A stretch of DNA of 64,000 nt, from contig CAIIXF020000003.1 of NCBI GenBank assembly GCA_903813345.2, positions 20,412,931 through 20,476,930 of the forward strand, given 5' to 3'. Under the pieces are notes generated by a model that saw only the letters and a list, made by a program, of their open reading frames with translations, searched no databases and had not been told where the DNA came from. Both the position numbers and the translations under genes were made by a program. This DNA is from Owenia fusiformis. Lineage: Eukaryota; Annelida; Polychaeta; Sabellida; Oweniidae. Within the stretch, counting starts at the first letter, position 1. Each line of letters starts with the position of its first letter. This document shows, piece after piece, positions 24,408 to 36,978 of the stretch.

Positions 24408-24898
24408 TATCCCATGCCAGGACTATAGTCCTGAACCGAGCGCAATCTTTTGCCTGTACTTACGACTTGAGAGAATTATCTACGCCCCTTACACGAAATA
24501 TACCTACTTCAATAGATTCCTTGGTATTATAGCATTCTTTTCGTGAAGAAATTTTCGTTTTTGATCGCAATATTTGCGAGTAATATTTAGCTTATTTCAA
24601 CTGTCAAATTCCTCCATTTATTGGTACTTCCGGGCCAGTCAAACGGGGAATCCCCTTTTAAATCCAACCCCCATCTTGAAAAGTGATGGAATCTCTCTCA
24701 ATGAAAAGAAAAATGTTCCCGTTCTTCCGATATACCCAGACAATTGTGGATTCAACTACACGAAAAGAATGCTAAAATACCAAGGAATCTATTGAAGTAG
24801 GTATCTTAAGTGTAAGGGGTGTAGATAATTCTCCCAAGTTGTAATTGTACAGGCAAAAGATTGCGCTTGGTCCAGGACTATAGTCCTGGCACGGGATA
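24408..24898. mobile_element. Fold-back MITE with 10-bp TSD (MULE-like), copy 1
   Basis: Left end TATCCCATGCCAGGACTATA; right end is its near-complement, with arms running more than 120 bp. It is flanked on both sides by AGGTGTTCCT (24398-24407, 24899-24908), a 10-bp target-site duplication. Long terminal inverted repeats with 9-11 bp duplications are typical of Mutator-like elements. It is 491 bp with no transposase. It interrupts an older CAGTAAAACCTG-type repeat that begins near 24279. Confidence 0.85.
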
Positions 24899-25265
24899 AG
24901 GTGTTCCTACCTATACAGATAGGTGTTTCATCAGACTATGTACAGTAAGATGCAGTAGTGAGGTCTCTAGGTCTCACACAAATATATGTACAATGTCCAT
25001 CTCCTTCATTCTCTCAAACATGGTAAATCCCCAGAGTACAGACATCTTGTTTATGCTGTTCATGACATCTCCATTAAGTCCAGCTTGAGGATTTGGGAAC
25101 TTCTTTATCTCCTCAATACCTTTGTTCATGGGATACCTTTCCTGCCACAAGATCAATCAGTCATTTACATATAAGTAGATTTATTTTGCTAAAATAAGCA
25201 ATCAAAGAACATGAAAGCAACATTACAGGGTGTCCCAAAATTTTTCCAAGACAAACATGGAATGA

Positions 25266-25692
25266 CTGATACATTCCTTAGTATTTTAGAATTCTTTTTA
25301 TGTTGTTAGATCGCCAATTGTATGGGTTTATCGGCAGAACGAAGAGATTTTTGTTTTTACATCGGAAATATATCAGCAATTTTCAAAATGTCGGAAGGGG
25401 AATTCCCCAGGGATTTCCCTTATGACTGGTGCATGCCGGGAACTGAATGGAGGAATTTGACGGTTGAAATAAGTTAAATATTACACGCAAATATTGCTAT
25501 CAAAAACGAAAACCTCTTCGTTCTGCCGATAAACCCACACAATTGGGCGATTCAACTACATAAAAAGAATTCTAAAAAACTAAGGAATGTATCGAGGTAG
25601 GTCATTTAGGTGTGCAATGTGTAGTATTTTCTCCAACTTTGTAAAAACATTGACTGACCAATTATATGCGCGTACGACCACAATCTAAAGTG
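25266..25692. mobile_element. Long-arm fold-back element, left end truncated, copy 1
   Basis: The arms pair around a centre near 25400 (GGAAGGGGAATTCCCC region). The left arm begins at GATACATTCCTTAG; the right arm continues further, to GACCACAATCTAAAG. A more complete copy is at 63037-63520 with its left outer end intact, and the identical tandem copy is at 30237-30663. Its inner arm sequence resembles that of the element at 24408-24898, so they may be one family. Confidence 0.75.
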
Positions 25693-25943
25693 GTCGTAGA
25701 ATTTGATAATAGTATCCCTACTCTGGACTTTATTCTTCAGGACAACTTACAGATAAGAATCATTGATAATTTCATTGATATATCCACGTTTTTCAGATTG
25801 CAGTGATCTTAATTGGACTATATCTGAAATCATATTCACTGTCAGATTGTGATTCACAGATTCAGTGACAGTTGGTGACACTGTGAGTCACTCAAAGTCA
25901 CGAAGAGGTGGTTACACTGGGAAGAGAACAGCCTAGCTCTTAC

Positions 25944-28900
25944 CTGTTGACAAAACCTGCATGAAAACATTTTTGTTGGGATCTGTCCTATAGTCATCAG
26001 ACATACAGAGAGTGATGCGAACATTGCTTGACTTGGATGTGTACTCTCTGGCTGTGTTGTTACCATGGTAATGTTGAATTGTCTGATCCCGGTAAAATTC
26101 GTCATATATTATCACATGGTTGCAACTGAAATATAGTTTCCAATGTGATGTTGATCTCTAAAATGCTATGTCTAATGGATTTATATTAATTTATTAATTC
26201 ATATTATTTCACCTTTTAAATGAATTCTATATTTCCGCGCGTTGTTGAAGTGACCTCTAACCATTTCCATTTAATTTGATTTAACAATAAAATATAAATT
26301 AATTAATTCACACCATTTCCTTATCATCATAGTATTCTTAATTATAACTTAAGATCCCTTATGATGGATTGCATACTGAGTTATTGGGCACTTCATAACA
26401 CCAAGAAATGAAGTAAAAGGGGGGTCTCATAGTGGTTGGGCGATTTTACAGTGAATACAGTATTTCAAATTGAACATGTTAGGATTACTTACCCAACCCT
26501 GCACTCATCCCCGGTTGGAATACTGGTGTAACAATCAGGTATATTAAGTTGTAGTATCCTCACAATGATCTTACAATTAAAGCAGCCCTTCACCAGGACT
26601 GAACATTCATAGACAAAATGGCCGTCTGTTGGTTTAGCGCCATCTATGTATGGTGGTGATGTAATATTGTGACGCTCATTTGGACCATAAATGTAAAGGT
26701 TTTTGTTTGTCTGTTCACAAATATCAAGTAGATATTCTGAAATGTCAGAAGTTGTGATTTTTATAAAAACATGGTCTAGTAGTCTAGTATTAGCAGTAGA
26801 TTACAATATTCCTATCCAATGAAAAATATATCCAATATGTATTCTAATAAAATGTAAAACAGTTAAAAATATTTACTGACACATTTCTTGGTTATGTATA
26901 ACATTATAAAATGAACTTGCAATGTACGAACTTGCAGCATTATGAACTTATAGCACATACATTTGCATAAGCTTGCCTCACATGTGAACTTGCAACACAT
27001 GAACTTGCAATTCATGAACTTGCAGCATTATGAACTTACAGCACATACATTTGCATAAGCTTGCCTCACTTGTGAACTTGCAACATATGAACTTGCAATG
27101 CATGAACTTGCAGCATTATGAACTTACAGCACATACATTTGCATAAGCTTGCCTCACTTGTGAACTTGCAACATATGAACTTGCAATGCATGAACTTGCA
27201 GCATTATGAACTTACAGAACATACATTTGCATAAGCTTGCCTCACTTGTGAACTTGCAACACATGAACTTGCAATTCATGAACTTGCAGCATTATGAACT
27301 CATAGTGTTGTGTTGTTTGAAATATTTTGCTGACTGGTAACACATAAAAAGAAAGTATTGTGATGTCAGAGTGTTGTATGGAAGGGGTTTGCAGGTCAGT
27401 TTGAGAAAGCATTGTGGAAAAAGGGGTTGGTGAGAGAAGGGAACACCCCACTCCATATGGACAATGCACCTGCCCACAGATCTCAAAATGTTCAGAAAAC
27501 AATATCCCTGGACCTCAAAATTGAGCTCTTGGCCAATGCACCATATTGTTCAGATCTGCTCACATGTGACTTATTTATTACTATCCTACTTATTTCTATA
27601 GAGAAAGGATGCAGGTTTATTGACATTGATGAAATAAAACAACCCATGCAACTGCATCTTGCTACCATGTCAGAGAATGGATTCAGCTTTGTCTCAAAAT
27701 ATTGAGTTATGATGATGAGGAATTGTGTACATGTAGCACTTGATGGAACCTATGCAGAGGGCCATGTGGAATGAATGTGGCATTATACCACAAAGTGACG
27801 ATAAAATATTCAAAATCAACTATGGCATAACAAAATGGGTTAATTCATGACCATAATGGTTTGTTTTGTTCAGCCTGCATTCAACTACATTGCATGTTAA
27901 ACAAGCTTAAATAGCTTCAGAATGTTTGACGTGATGTCAGTCCCGGGGTACCTATACATCCTTCACGGAAATGAAGATATATCAAAATATATTACATGTT
28001 TTGTTTTCAAATCTTCAGAGTTGATAGGTAATTGAATGATGTATCACTGGTAAGAAAATCGAAGGGATTGGTCTATAAAAAGCATCTGTGTAAAAAGCGT
28101 CCATTACTTATTGATCACCCCTCGTAAGATACAAAGATCTGTATTTACACCAAACTGATTTTTTAAAGTTATCAAACTTACGTGAATTCACCCTAGAAAG
28201 TATAGAGGTCAGCACTAGAATCTCAACCAGTGACGATACAAGGACACCTAAATAAAGAAAAAAACAATTCTTATTGGTTAAAACTGGAATCTGAGAAATA
28301 GGGCTGACACGTTGCAACAACGCTATTAACATGTAAAATGTCAACATCTGCCATTTGTTACAGATGCCGACAGCAAACACCAATCACATGAATGCCAAAC
28401 AAAATCCACAGAATAGTTCAAGACTGGTAAAAATTTAACTATATCTCTGAATGTAACCTTGGGAATGGGCAGAATCATACTTAAGTCGATAGGATACACA
28501 TCAATATTATGATTAATATTGAATTCATTAATTAAACTTATTCACTGTATGTATCTTTATTGGCCTTTATATGAAGGAGATACATGTATACAGGTTCATA
28601 TATTGTTGAAATTAAATAAAACTAGAAAAAATCATTGTTTACATACAAACAAACCCTGTAGATCAATGTCACACTGATGAAGTCAATGTAAAATGTACCT
28701 AACACTCACAACTTGCAGGATTTCAAAAGTTAAAGATACTGCTATATTTTGTATTAAAAGTTTATTTCTCACAGAATACTGCCAGACAGATGAGCATTCA
28801 TTCTCATATATGCTAATGAGAAATTAACAATGAGTCAGAACAGTTATACTTCAACGTTTATCACGACTTATGAATTGTTTTCATTTATATTCACTAGAAA

Positions 28901-28948
28901 TCACATAAATTCAATCAAATGATCTAAAGACCAAAACAAACCTTTCAT
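25944..28948 (-). pseudogene. Duplicated receptor exons 1-4 (partial gene copy)
   Basis: The exon equivalents are 28942-28948 (ATGAAAG), 28182-28247 (signal peptide), 26493-26736 and 25944-26125 (CUB-like module), each 4,971 bp from the exons of the full gene, with splice signals intact. No exons 5-14 follow before the full gene's own exon 1, so this copy alone would encode only a secreted fragment of about 166 aa plus intron read-through. Its last exon ends in phase 1 and the full gene's exons 2 and 3 begin in phase 1. A transcript from this copy could therefore splice on in frame and duplicate the N-terminal module. Whether it is real depends on the duplication being real. Confidence 0.7.
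27412..27708 (+). pseudogene. mariner/Tc1-type transposase remnant, second copy
   Basis: Identical to 22441-22737, carried along by the 4,971-bp duplication, and not an independent insertion. Confidence 0.75.
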
Positions 28949-29378
28949 TGTTGTATCATTCGTATCCTGTGGTTGACATCGTGAACAGTTGTAGAAATAA
29001 AGCAAATGTTATGCAAGTAATCCAGAAGTCATTTCAATATGGCGTTGTTAATTTGTAAGTGAACTTTAGACCAGTGAGAGCTGCTATAGGATATGATGAT
29101 TGTTTATGTGGATATTATGCATACATTGTACCCTTATCTCTAGGTCAGCCCTCGGCCCTGTCAAGTAGAGGTAAAGTTAAATATTAACTATTTTATAAAT
29201 TAATTATACTAAGAAAATTAACCGTTAGTTGAGATATGTTAAGAGCAGTAAAACCTGTTATGGAACATTCCACTCTCCATTCTGACCAAAATCATTCCTT
29301 GGAGACAGGTGTTCCTTCAAGGTTCATTAACAGTGACTTGCTTCTTTTGAAAACTGTTCTATACAGGAAGGTGTTCCT

Positions 29379-29869
29379 TATCCCATGCCAGGACTATAGT
29401 CCTGAACCGAGCGCAATCTTTTGCCTGTACTTACGACTTGAGAGAATTATCTACGCCCCTTACACGAAATATACCTACTTCAATAGATTCCTTGGTATTA
29501 TAGCATTCTTTTCGTGAAGAAATTTTCGTTTTTGATCGCAATATTTGCGAGTAATATTTAGCTTATTTCAACTGTCAAATTCCTCCATTTATTGGTACTT
29601 CCGGGCCAGTCAAACGGGGAATCCCCTTTTAAATCCAACCCCCATCTTGAAAAGTGATGGAATCTCTCTCAATGAAAAGAAAAATGTTCCCGTTCTTCCG
29701 ATATACCCAGACAATTGTGGATTCAACTACACGAAAAGAATGCTAAAATACCAAGGAATCTATTGAAGTAGGTATCTTAAGTGTAAGGGGTGTAGATAAT
29801 TCTCCCAAGTTGTAATTGTACAGGCAAAAGATTGCGCTTGGTCCAGGACTATAGTCCTGGCACGGGATA
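29379..29869. mobile_element. Fold-back MITE with 10-bp TSD, copy 2
   Basis: Duplicate of 24408-24898 through the large tandem duplication, with the same flanking AGGTGTTCCT. Confidence 0.85.
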
Positions 29870-30236
29870 AGGTGTTCCTACCTATACAGATAGGTGTTTC
29901 ATCAGACTATGTACAGTAAGATGCAGTAGTGAGGTCTCTAGGTCTCACACAAATATATGTACAATGTCCATCTCCTTCATTCTCTCAAACATGGTAAATC
30001 CCCAGAGTACAGACATCTTGTTTATGCTGTTCATGACATCTCCATTAAGTCCAGCTTGAGGATTTGGGAACTTCTTTATCTCCTCAATACCTTTGTTCAT
30101 GGGATACCTTTCCTGCCACAAGATCAATCAGTCATTTACATATAAGTAGATTTATTTTGCTAAAATAAGCAATCAAAGAACATGAAAGCAACATTACAGG
30201 GTGTCCCAAAATTTTTCCAAGACAAACATGGAATGA

Positions 30237-30663
30237 CTGATACATTCCTTAGTATTTTAGAATTCTTTTTATGTTGTTAGATCGCCAATTGTATGGGTTT
30301 ATCGGCAGAACGAAGAGATTTTTGTTTTTACATCGGAAATATATCAGCAATTTTCAAAATGTCGGAAGGGGAATTCCCCAGGGATTTCCCTTATGACTGG
30401 TGCATGCCGGGAACTGAATGGAGGAATTTGACGGTTGAAATAAGTTAAATATTACACGCAAATATTGCTATCAAAAACGAAAACCTCTTCGTTCTGCCGA
30501 TAAACCCACACAATTGGGCGATTCAACTACATAAAAAGAATTCTAAAAAACTAAGGAATGTATCGAGGTAGGTCATTTAGGTGTGCAATGTGTAGTATTT
30601 TCTCCAACTTTGTAAAAACATTGACTGACCAATTATATGCGCGTACGACCACAATCTAAAGTG
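30237..30663. mobile_element. Long-arm fold-back element, truncated, copy 2
   Basis: Duplicate of 25266-25692 through the large tandem duplication. Confidence 0.75.
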
Positions 30664-31130
30664 GTCGTAGAATTTGATAATAGTATCCCTACTCTGGACT
30701 TTATTCTTCAGGACAACTTACAGATAAGAATCATTGATAATTTCATTGATATATCCACGTTTTTCAGATTGCAGTGATCTTAATTGGACTATATCTGAAA
30801 TCATATTCACTGTCAGATTGTGATTCACAGATTCAGTGACAGTTGGTGACACTGTGAGTCACTCAAAGTCACGAAGAGGTGGATTATGAAATTGACAAAC
30901 AAAATCAAGTGAACAATTCGACAAGACCTTTATTTGGACCAACTGTGTAATTGTGGGATAATTAAAATATCATAATTGTAAGAAACGAAGATCCTACATT
31001 CCTTAATACTTTGCTGAGCTCCAACGTTCGATTTGATAACAAAATACAGTCGAAAGAGTCCAAAATCTTACCTTTTGTTTCGTGCAAAAAATAAATAAAT
31101 AAACGTCTTGTCCTTGACCTTTAATGCTCA

Positions 31131-31208
31131 ACATAACCGAACGCATGTGTTTTATCCGTAATCGCGGACCACTACATAACCGAACGCATGTGTTTTATCC
31201 GCAAACGC
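31131..31208. repeat. Short tandem duplication, two copies
   Basis: ACATAACCGAACGCATGTG followed by TTTTATCCG occurs twice about 44 bp apart, each followed by a CG-rich stretch. CpG is otherwise rare here. Confidence 0.8.
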
Positions 31209-31471
31209 GTCCTAAATAGTAGTAATGTTTATCATTGCTTTGCTATCTAGACACATAGCGAGCAATTTTGGGAATTATGAATTGATATTGGGGTCGGATT
31301 AAAAATAAGACTTGTTTTAATACAGGCAATGGGCTTTCGGAAAGACAGTCCATTTAGATACCCGAGTGCCGAGTCCATTTCTTGTTACTAAATCTGTGTG
31401 GACCAATAAATATCTTAACTTTGTTTCATGGTCTTACTTTTAATGTATATAAGTTCGCGAGTTTCATTGTA

Positions 31472-32084
31472 CAGGGTGGTCAAAAAAGGCTTTGTATAAA
31501 AACCTCCTACCTCATACCCACCTACCCACGCACGTTGGACATGATACAGTCTTTGAAGGGTTCAATTTTAACTCTTAATTTATTAAATCTTAGTTTATGA
31601 TGAATTTTAGATGCATTTGTAACGACCCTTGATAGCAAGTTGCTACTACAGCCCAACTGGGTTCGATTACCACTCGGGGCATCGAATTTAGCACACTTTC
31701 TTTCAATTTCTTTATCTGGCTTGTTGGAATGCACCCATTATGGATCTGCCATCTGTCTAGTCATAAAATAAAGCCGGAATTGTAGAAATATAATTCAAGA
31801 GCTATTTTGAAATTTAAAAATATTTAAAATTGAACCCTTCAATGACTGTATCATGTCCCACGTAGGTGGGCAGGTTTGACTACAGAGCGATAATGCCCAA
31901 ACCTGAAGCATGTTGTTCAGACTCAGAGTGCTGTAAAATTGTGACTATCAGTCTGATGGTCATGAAATATGGTAGAGTGGTAAAAAAGTGAATAATGTAC
32001 AAATGTGTGACATATCAGGGTGTAATTTCTTAAGATGACAAAGATATGAGGAAAATGCAGGGTTTCCATTTTTTGACCACCCTG
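31472..32084. mobile_element. Tc1/mariner-like MITE, TA flanks
   Basis: The termini are CAGGGTGGTCAAAAAA and TTTTTTGACCACCCTG, flanked by TA (31470-31471, 32085-32086). It is 613 bp. A second internal inverted pair, CATGATACAGTC and GACTGTATCATG, lies near 31537 and 31843. The internal GGGTTCGATTACCACTC near 31667 resembles a tRNA T-arm, but I see no complete tRNA. Confidence 0.85.
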
Positions 32085-32086
32085 TA

Positions 32087-33323
32087 AGTGTGATGGAACA
32101 TTTCCATCTCTTATACGTTTTTCAATACCATGTTCAAGGTTCCTAGGATGAATAAATCGGAATTGTTTATCTTTAATGGTTCTTAACGTAATCATGAAAT
32201 TCAGCTTTTTCTAATTCTAGATCTCTAGAGGCTAATCAAATCAATACTTAAACGGTTTGCCTCTGATTCAGAAAAGTTTAATACATCACTCACTATTTTC
32301 CCCTAGTTTAATTGTAAAAAGTAGGCAATAGTCTAAATGAGCTTTCTCGTGAATTTCTTTAACCCATCCCATTTTATCAAGTAAATGTAGGCTTTTGAAT
32401 ATAATATCTACAAGCCACTTTTATCATTTTTATCAAATTCATCAATAATGATATCTTTTTTCTGACATTCGTTTCAATCCCTTATCTTTATACAGTGTAC
32501 AGATATACTTGTTCTTTTACCAGAGGAAATCTGTTGTAGAAAAATCGATTTCATAGTGGTCATCTTATCATATGGGTGCCATCTGGACCATTATATCGCC
32601 AAACCGTGAATGAAAGACCTTTTTAGAAACACTAATTTATGTCATTGCTGAAGGCTTAATTTTAAGTCTTGTCTTCTAATCTTACCATGTACGAGCATCA
32701 TCAAAACATAAGAGATAAATGGAAGCGCATTTGAAGTTCTCGTAATCAAATTCGCCATTTGCTCTTGGAAAGTTTTTTTTTGTCTAAGATACTTTTTTTG
32801 TGTTTGAAGATCAGTTGTGAGATATTTTAATATTTCTTGGTAAATATCATGGTCCTTGATTCACTAAAATTACAGGAATTTGAAATCAGATATTCTCAAG
32901 AGTTGTCTAAAAAACCTCGACATTTCTGCCGTCATATACATTTTTGCACATTCTTGTTTGAAATTTTATATGTATCGCAGGCATTCATTCGTAATGCGAT
33001 TAATTCAATCAGGACATTTCCAAAATTAAAGTATTTGACTCAATACTAATTCTGAAGAAAGGTAAAACACTCTACCATTTCAAATGTGATTGCATTGCTT
33101 TGTTTTATGATTGGAAAGTAAGTGCTACAGTAATGAACGCATAGCTTTGAATAAAAGTCCATGATACTAAGCCCATACGGTGGAGTCTTTTAAGATGTTG
33201 ACTCACTCTAATGACTCAATGAGCCGATGAGGTCCATATTATGCACCAGACCCATTGTCCAAGGCCAATATACCACATAAGTACTCTGAATTAAAGGGAA
33301 TAGATGTCTTTGATACAATGACC
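32087..33323. other. Gene-free AT-rich stretch
   Basis: I see no supported gene or repeat here. Several short open frames have no similarity or splice context. Confidence 0.45.
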
Positions 33324-33803
33324 CCTGTTACACAGGCCAGTTGAAATGCTTCGTTACGAAGCAATTTGACAAAAAGCTTCGTAACGAAGCAATTTTGGGC
33401 CTGTGTAACACCTCCGCCTTCGTTGGAAAAGCTTAGTTGATAACGAAGCAATTGAGTAGAAAATTCAACGAAGGTTAGCTCCCAACGAAGCTTTTTTGGC
33501 CTGTGTAACAGGTAGCTTCGTTAGAAAATGCTTAGTTGGCGGTTTGCGCATGCGCGTAATAAAGAGCACATTCATCATTTTGTATTAAATGAGAGGAATC
33601 GCGAGGAAAGAACATGTTTTTAAGTACGTATTATTATAATGCTACGTTTTGATTAAAATAATTACCTATTTGCGTCACTGATTGACGCTAACTCAACCCC
33701 TAAACGCCACGTACAAATGTGATTTACCGTCTTTCGTAGCATATCATTCGATTCCCTGCCTTTGCTCGCATTGATATGACAAAAAGTATTAATCTAAAAA
33801 ACA

Positions 33804-34299
33804 CAGGTTTTACCGTATATGTATACGGTAGTTTTGAAACGTTTATCTGATCTATTAGAGAATAAACCTAGAATATTTAAATGTCCCTCTCCTTTCGGAA
33901 AACTCCGTCTCAAGTGTGGAAGGGTAAACTTTTGAAATTACATAAGATATGCTTACTAAATAGAAAGTTGTGGCATACATGTTTAATATTAATTTTTTCT
34001 TGCGCCTCGAATAATTATACCTTGAATGTAAGTGTAATTCTAAAGGTGTTAATACCATGATACTGATACAAGTGCTTCCCGGTGAATCACATTAGGGAAT
34101 ATAGCCGATTCGAAAATGTCTCTCTTCAAAAATCGTATTCAACTGGCTATCGCCCCATTGCAATACATGTACTTGTACTAGCCGTTCCATTATTTTATTC
34201 TTCGACGATTTTAAATTGTAATTGAATTTAAACTTCATGTTTAAATATATTGAATTAATTACGTTTCAAAACTTCCGTATACAAATACGGTAAAACCTG
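33804..34299. mobile_element. Short-arm inverted-repeat element
   Basis: CAGGTTTTACCGTATATG with GTATACGGTAGTTTTGAAACG at the left (33804-33842) pairs with the complement at 34261-34299. About 496 bp with an AT-rich middle and no ORF of note. Confidence 0.7.
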
Positions 34300-34575
34300 C
34301 GGACAAGGAACGGTGGCCAAAATTGTTTCTTGTCGACAGATATTTGCCACAGAGAGGCTGCATGTCGTAGGCCAGCCCAAAACACTATTGATGTGTCGTA
34401 AGACGATGGTTACAACTGATATTCAAGTTTCTTCCTATTTGCGCCATTTTCGAGTTCAACGGACGGCTGATGGATTAACATACTAATTTATGTCAAACTC
34501 ACTCAAATATGCATGGAGTATTGACGAGACGGGTAATAATCATATTAAAATGAATTGGTCATGAAATAGTAGTTA

Positions 34576-34985
34576 CACGCGGTCCGAACTTCGACCGTTA
34601 ATTTGAATTTTTGACCTACCGGATGTTTGAAAATCAAGGATTACGAGTCTCATAGTACTGCACCGTTTTCTTCAAACTTGTTCCATTCAAAGCATAACAA
34701 ATATCCCTTTCTGATGGTACATTATTCTCTTAAACAGAGTCCCTACTTCCAGCGGCATTTTGGTCCTTAGCTGTAAGAAGGCCTTCTAACAGCTTGGGAC
34801 CAAAACGCTGCTAGAACGAGGGACTCTTTACAATAAAGTAATGCACCGACAGAAAGGCAATTTTGTTTTGCTTTTAATGGTATAGGTTTGAAGTAAAACG
34901 GTGCATTATGAGACTCGCAATCCTTGATTTTCAAGCATCTGGTAGGTCGAAAATTCAAATTAACGATCGAAGTTAGGACCGCGTG
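34576..34985. mobile_element. Fold-back element with 5-bp TSD (AGTTA)
   Basis: Ends CACGCGGTCC and GGACCGCGTG with near-continuous pairing of about 200-bp arms to a centre near 34780 (GCTGTAAGAAGGCCTTCTAACAGC-type palindrome). Flanked by AGTTA on both sides (34571-34575, 34986-34990). 410 bp. Confidence 0.82.
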
Positions 34986-35586
34986 AGTTAAACCACCAGC
35001 CGAACACCGAGATATTTTAGTAATGGCTACACTATTTGAAATTTAGCTGAGAAGTCCATTTGGAAATTGAACGTTTTTATACGATTTTACATACTAGTCG
35101 TCTGTATAAACCCCAAATCCAATTCCTCCTAGTAATTAACATAGGCCTATTTTTATTCCATATGTTTTCCAAAGGAAATGATAGAAAATGAAAACAATAC
35201 TTGTAATCGTATTGACAGCTGAAATATATAAAAATCGAAATGATAGGAAAAATGTATGGACATGTGTACGGAATTATCACATTCATCTTGTTTTATTTTC
35301 CCGAGAATTTTGAACTAGTCTTTTTCTGTGCTGATTTGTTAATATAAAGATTAAAAATTAGATTTTTGAGTTTGATCAATGGTTTATATCAAAAGAATAA
35401 AAATATTAATCATAATAAGTGGGTGGGGCAGATGAGTAATGCGCACGCGCAACGAAGCATTTTAAGTGCAGTGTAACACCAAATAATTGCTTCGTTAGGG
35501 TTGGATGAAGCCAGTGTGGACACAATTTTTTCGCTAACCTTCGTTACAAAAATGCTTCGTTAGACTCAACCCAGCAGTGTAACAGG

Positions 35587-36978
35587 TACCAATGTACGTC
35601 GCATTATGTCAATTTTAGTAACTAAATCACTTGATAAAAAATATGAATTTGTATTTATTTTTGTTATCTTTATTAAAATTCATAACTGTACAATTTTACA
35701 TTTGTACATGCAACCGAGAGCTTCAACTGGTGTATTTAACTATTCTAGTATCTTATCAAAAAGGCAATCAAAAATGCAAACAATGACTTCTGTATTACAA
35801 TACTAGTATATTGTACATTTTCATCATTTTTAAAAAGTATGTCCATGTACTGTATCTCACACCATTTTCTGCTAATGACTATTACATGATCAATATGAAA
35901 GTAGCATTGAATAAAATAACATTATCATCAGTGTCATTTAAATTACAACTTGATTTTAGATTGGAATGGTGTTCATGAAATAAGATAAAAACAGATCATC
36001 AAAGTTCGAATTGTGAATTGTTAACTTATTCCTAATCATCACATTATACTCGAACAATACTGTACAGTTACAATACCATGAACACGGTGACGTTGAGATT
36101 TCAGATTTCGGATTGGAAGTATGTAGTTCATGTAGTTAGAGTTGAATAATTGACTTTTTTTACCTGATTATGATAACGTCACATAGTCAAGTTTATCAAC
36201 AAAAATATGTCTTTATTCAGTAATTTATTCCAGATAGGTGTTCTTGGCATTTTATTGTTCAATTTTATAAATTTATTTTGCATATAGATAGTTTTACAAA
36301 AAACTTAAATTAAATGGAAATTCAAATAACATGTCAACCATTTCTGATGCTTTTGATGTTATAAAGTTGTAAGATTTAAATATACTGTACATTTTTTGCT
36401 TGATAATATCATCGATAATACGACATAACAATGACCCAATGATGACAGTTTTTTGTTATTCTCTGTTAGTCTTATAGTCACATATGAATGGATGCCTGAT
36501 TAATCATATTTTCATTGACAAGTATGAATATTCATGTACCACACTACAAGTAAAAGGCTCTAGAAAGCTTCTGTTTTTCTTAATGATACATCCACTGTAC
36601 CTGTACATGTATGTTGATATCTCAGCTCCATTTTCAGACACATATTTTCAGATCCATCACAAATGAATTTGTACTATGCATTTTCTAAAATTAAATAATG
36701 AGGTTTAAGCTACACGTTTTAAGAGAACTTGTACACGATTGTGTATTATTATGACCCCTTGTAGTATTGGGATTACAGGGCCATTACAGTCCCCCTCTCA
36801 ATTGGTCTTTCCAGGGACCTAATTACAACCATTTCCCTTTCACCTTTATACTCAATCAGGCAATAAAATAGTAAGAGAGAACTAATACCTAAAGGACCAT
36901 AGTTCTACACATTCACATATAGGTTCTCTTAAAAACGCAAAACTAAACCATCCTAATATCTCCTATGACTTTCTTGCA
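35587..36978. other. Downstream flank of OXA1L, no gene seen
   Basis: AT-rich sequence that probably includes the OXA1L 3' UTR. On the minus strand, AATAAA-type signals occur near 36251 and 36272, but nothing lets me choose one. Confidence 0.45.

Larger units (their letters stand above)
20938..25908. repeat. 4,971-bp tandem duplication, copy 1
   Basis: This block is followed head-to-tail by a copy at 25909-30879 with an exact offset of 4,971 bp. In every stretch I compared, including all ORFs, I saw no difference. The junctions share TGG (20938-20940, 25909-25911, 30880-30882). It carries the first four coding exons of the receptor gene and about 2 kb of upstream DNA. The near-perfect identity means either a very recent duplication or an assembly duplication. 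Confidence 0.95.
25909..30879. repeat. 4,971-bp tandem duplication, copy 2
   Basis: Second, upstream copy of 20938-25908 (offset 4,971). It carries the same 88-bp array, mariner remnant (27412-27708), 10-bp-TSD fold-back element (29379-29869), truncated fold-back element (30237-30663) and receptor 5' exons. Confidence 0.95.
33324..35586. mobile_element. Possible composite element bounded by CCTGTTACAC
   Basis: The left end CCTGTTACACAGGCC and right end GTGTAACAGG are complementary. Sub-terminal CTTCGTTACGAAG- and AACGAAGC-type motifs are frequent near both ends (33340-33545 and 35450-35575) and absent from the middle. The interior contains two further fold-back elements (33804-34299, 34576-34985). 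No target-site duplication was found and no ORF, so the boundaries are tentative. Confidence 0.5.

Noticed and set aside
24265-24546. 93-codon open frame and its duplicate at 29236
   Set aside because: It runs from an old repeat into a fold-back MITE; no codon or homology support.
31652-31690. tRNA-like GGGTTCGATTACCACTC sequence
   Set aside because: There is no matching A box, anticodon arm or acceptor stem nearby, and it lies inside a MITE.
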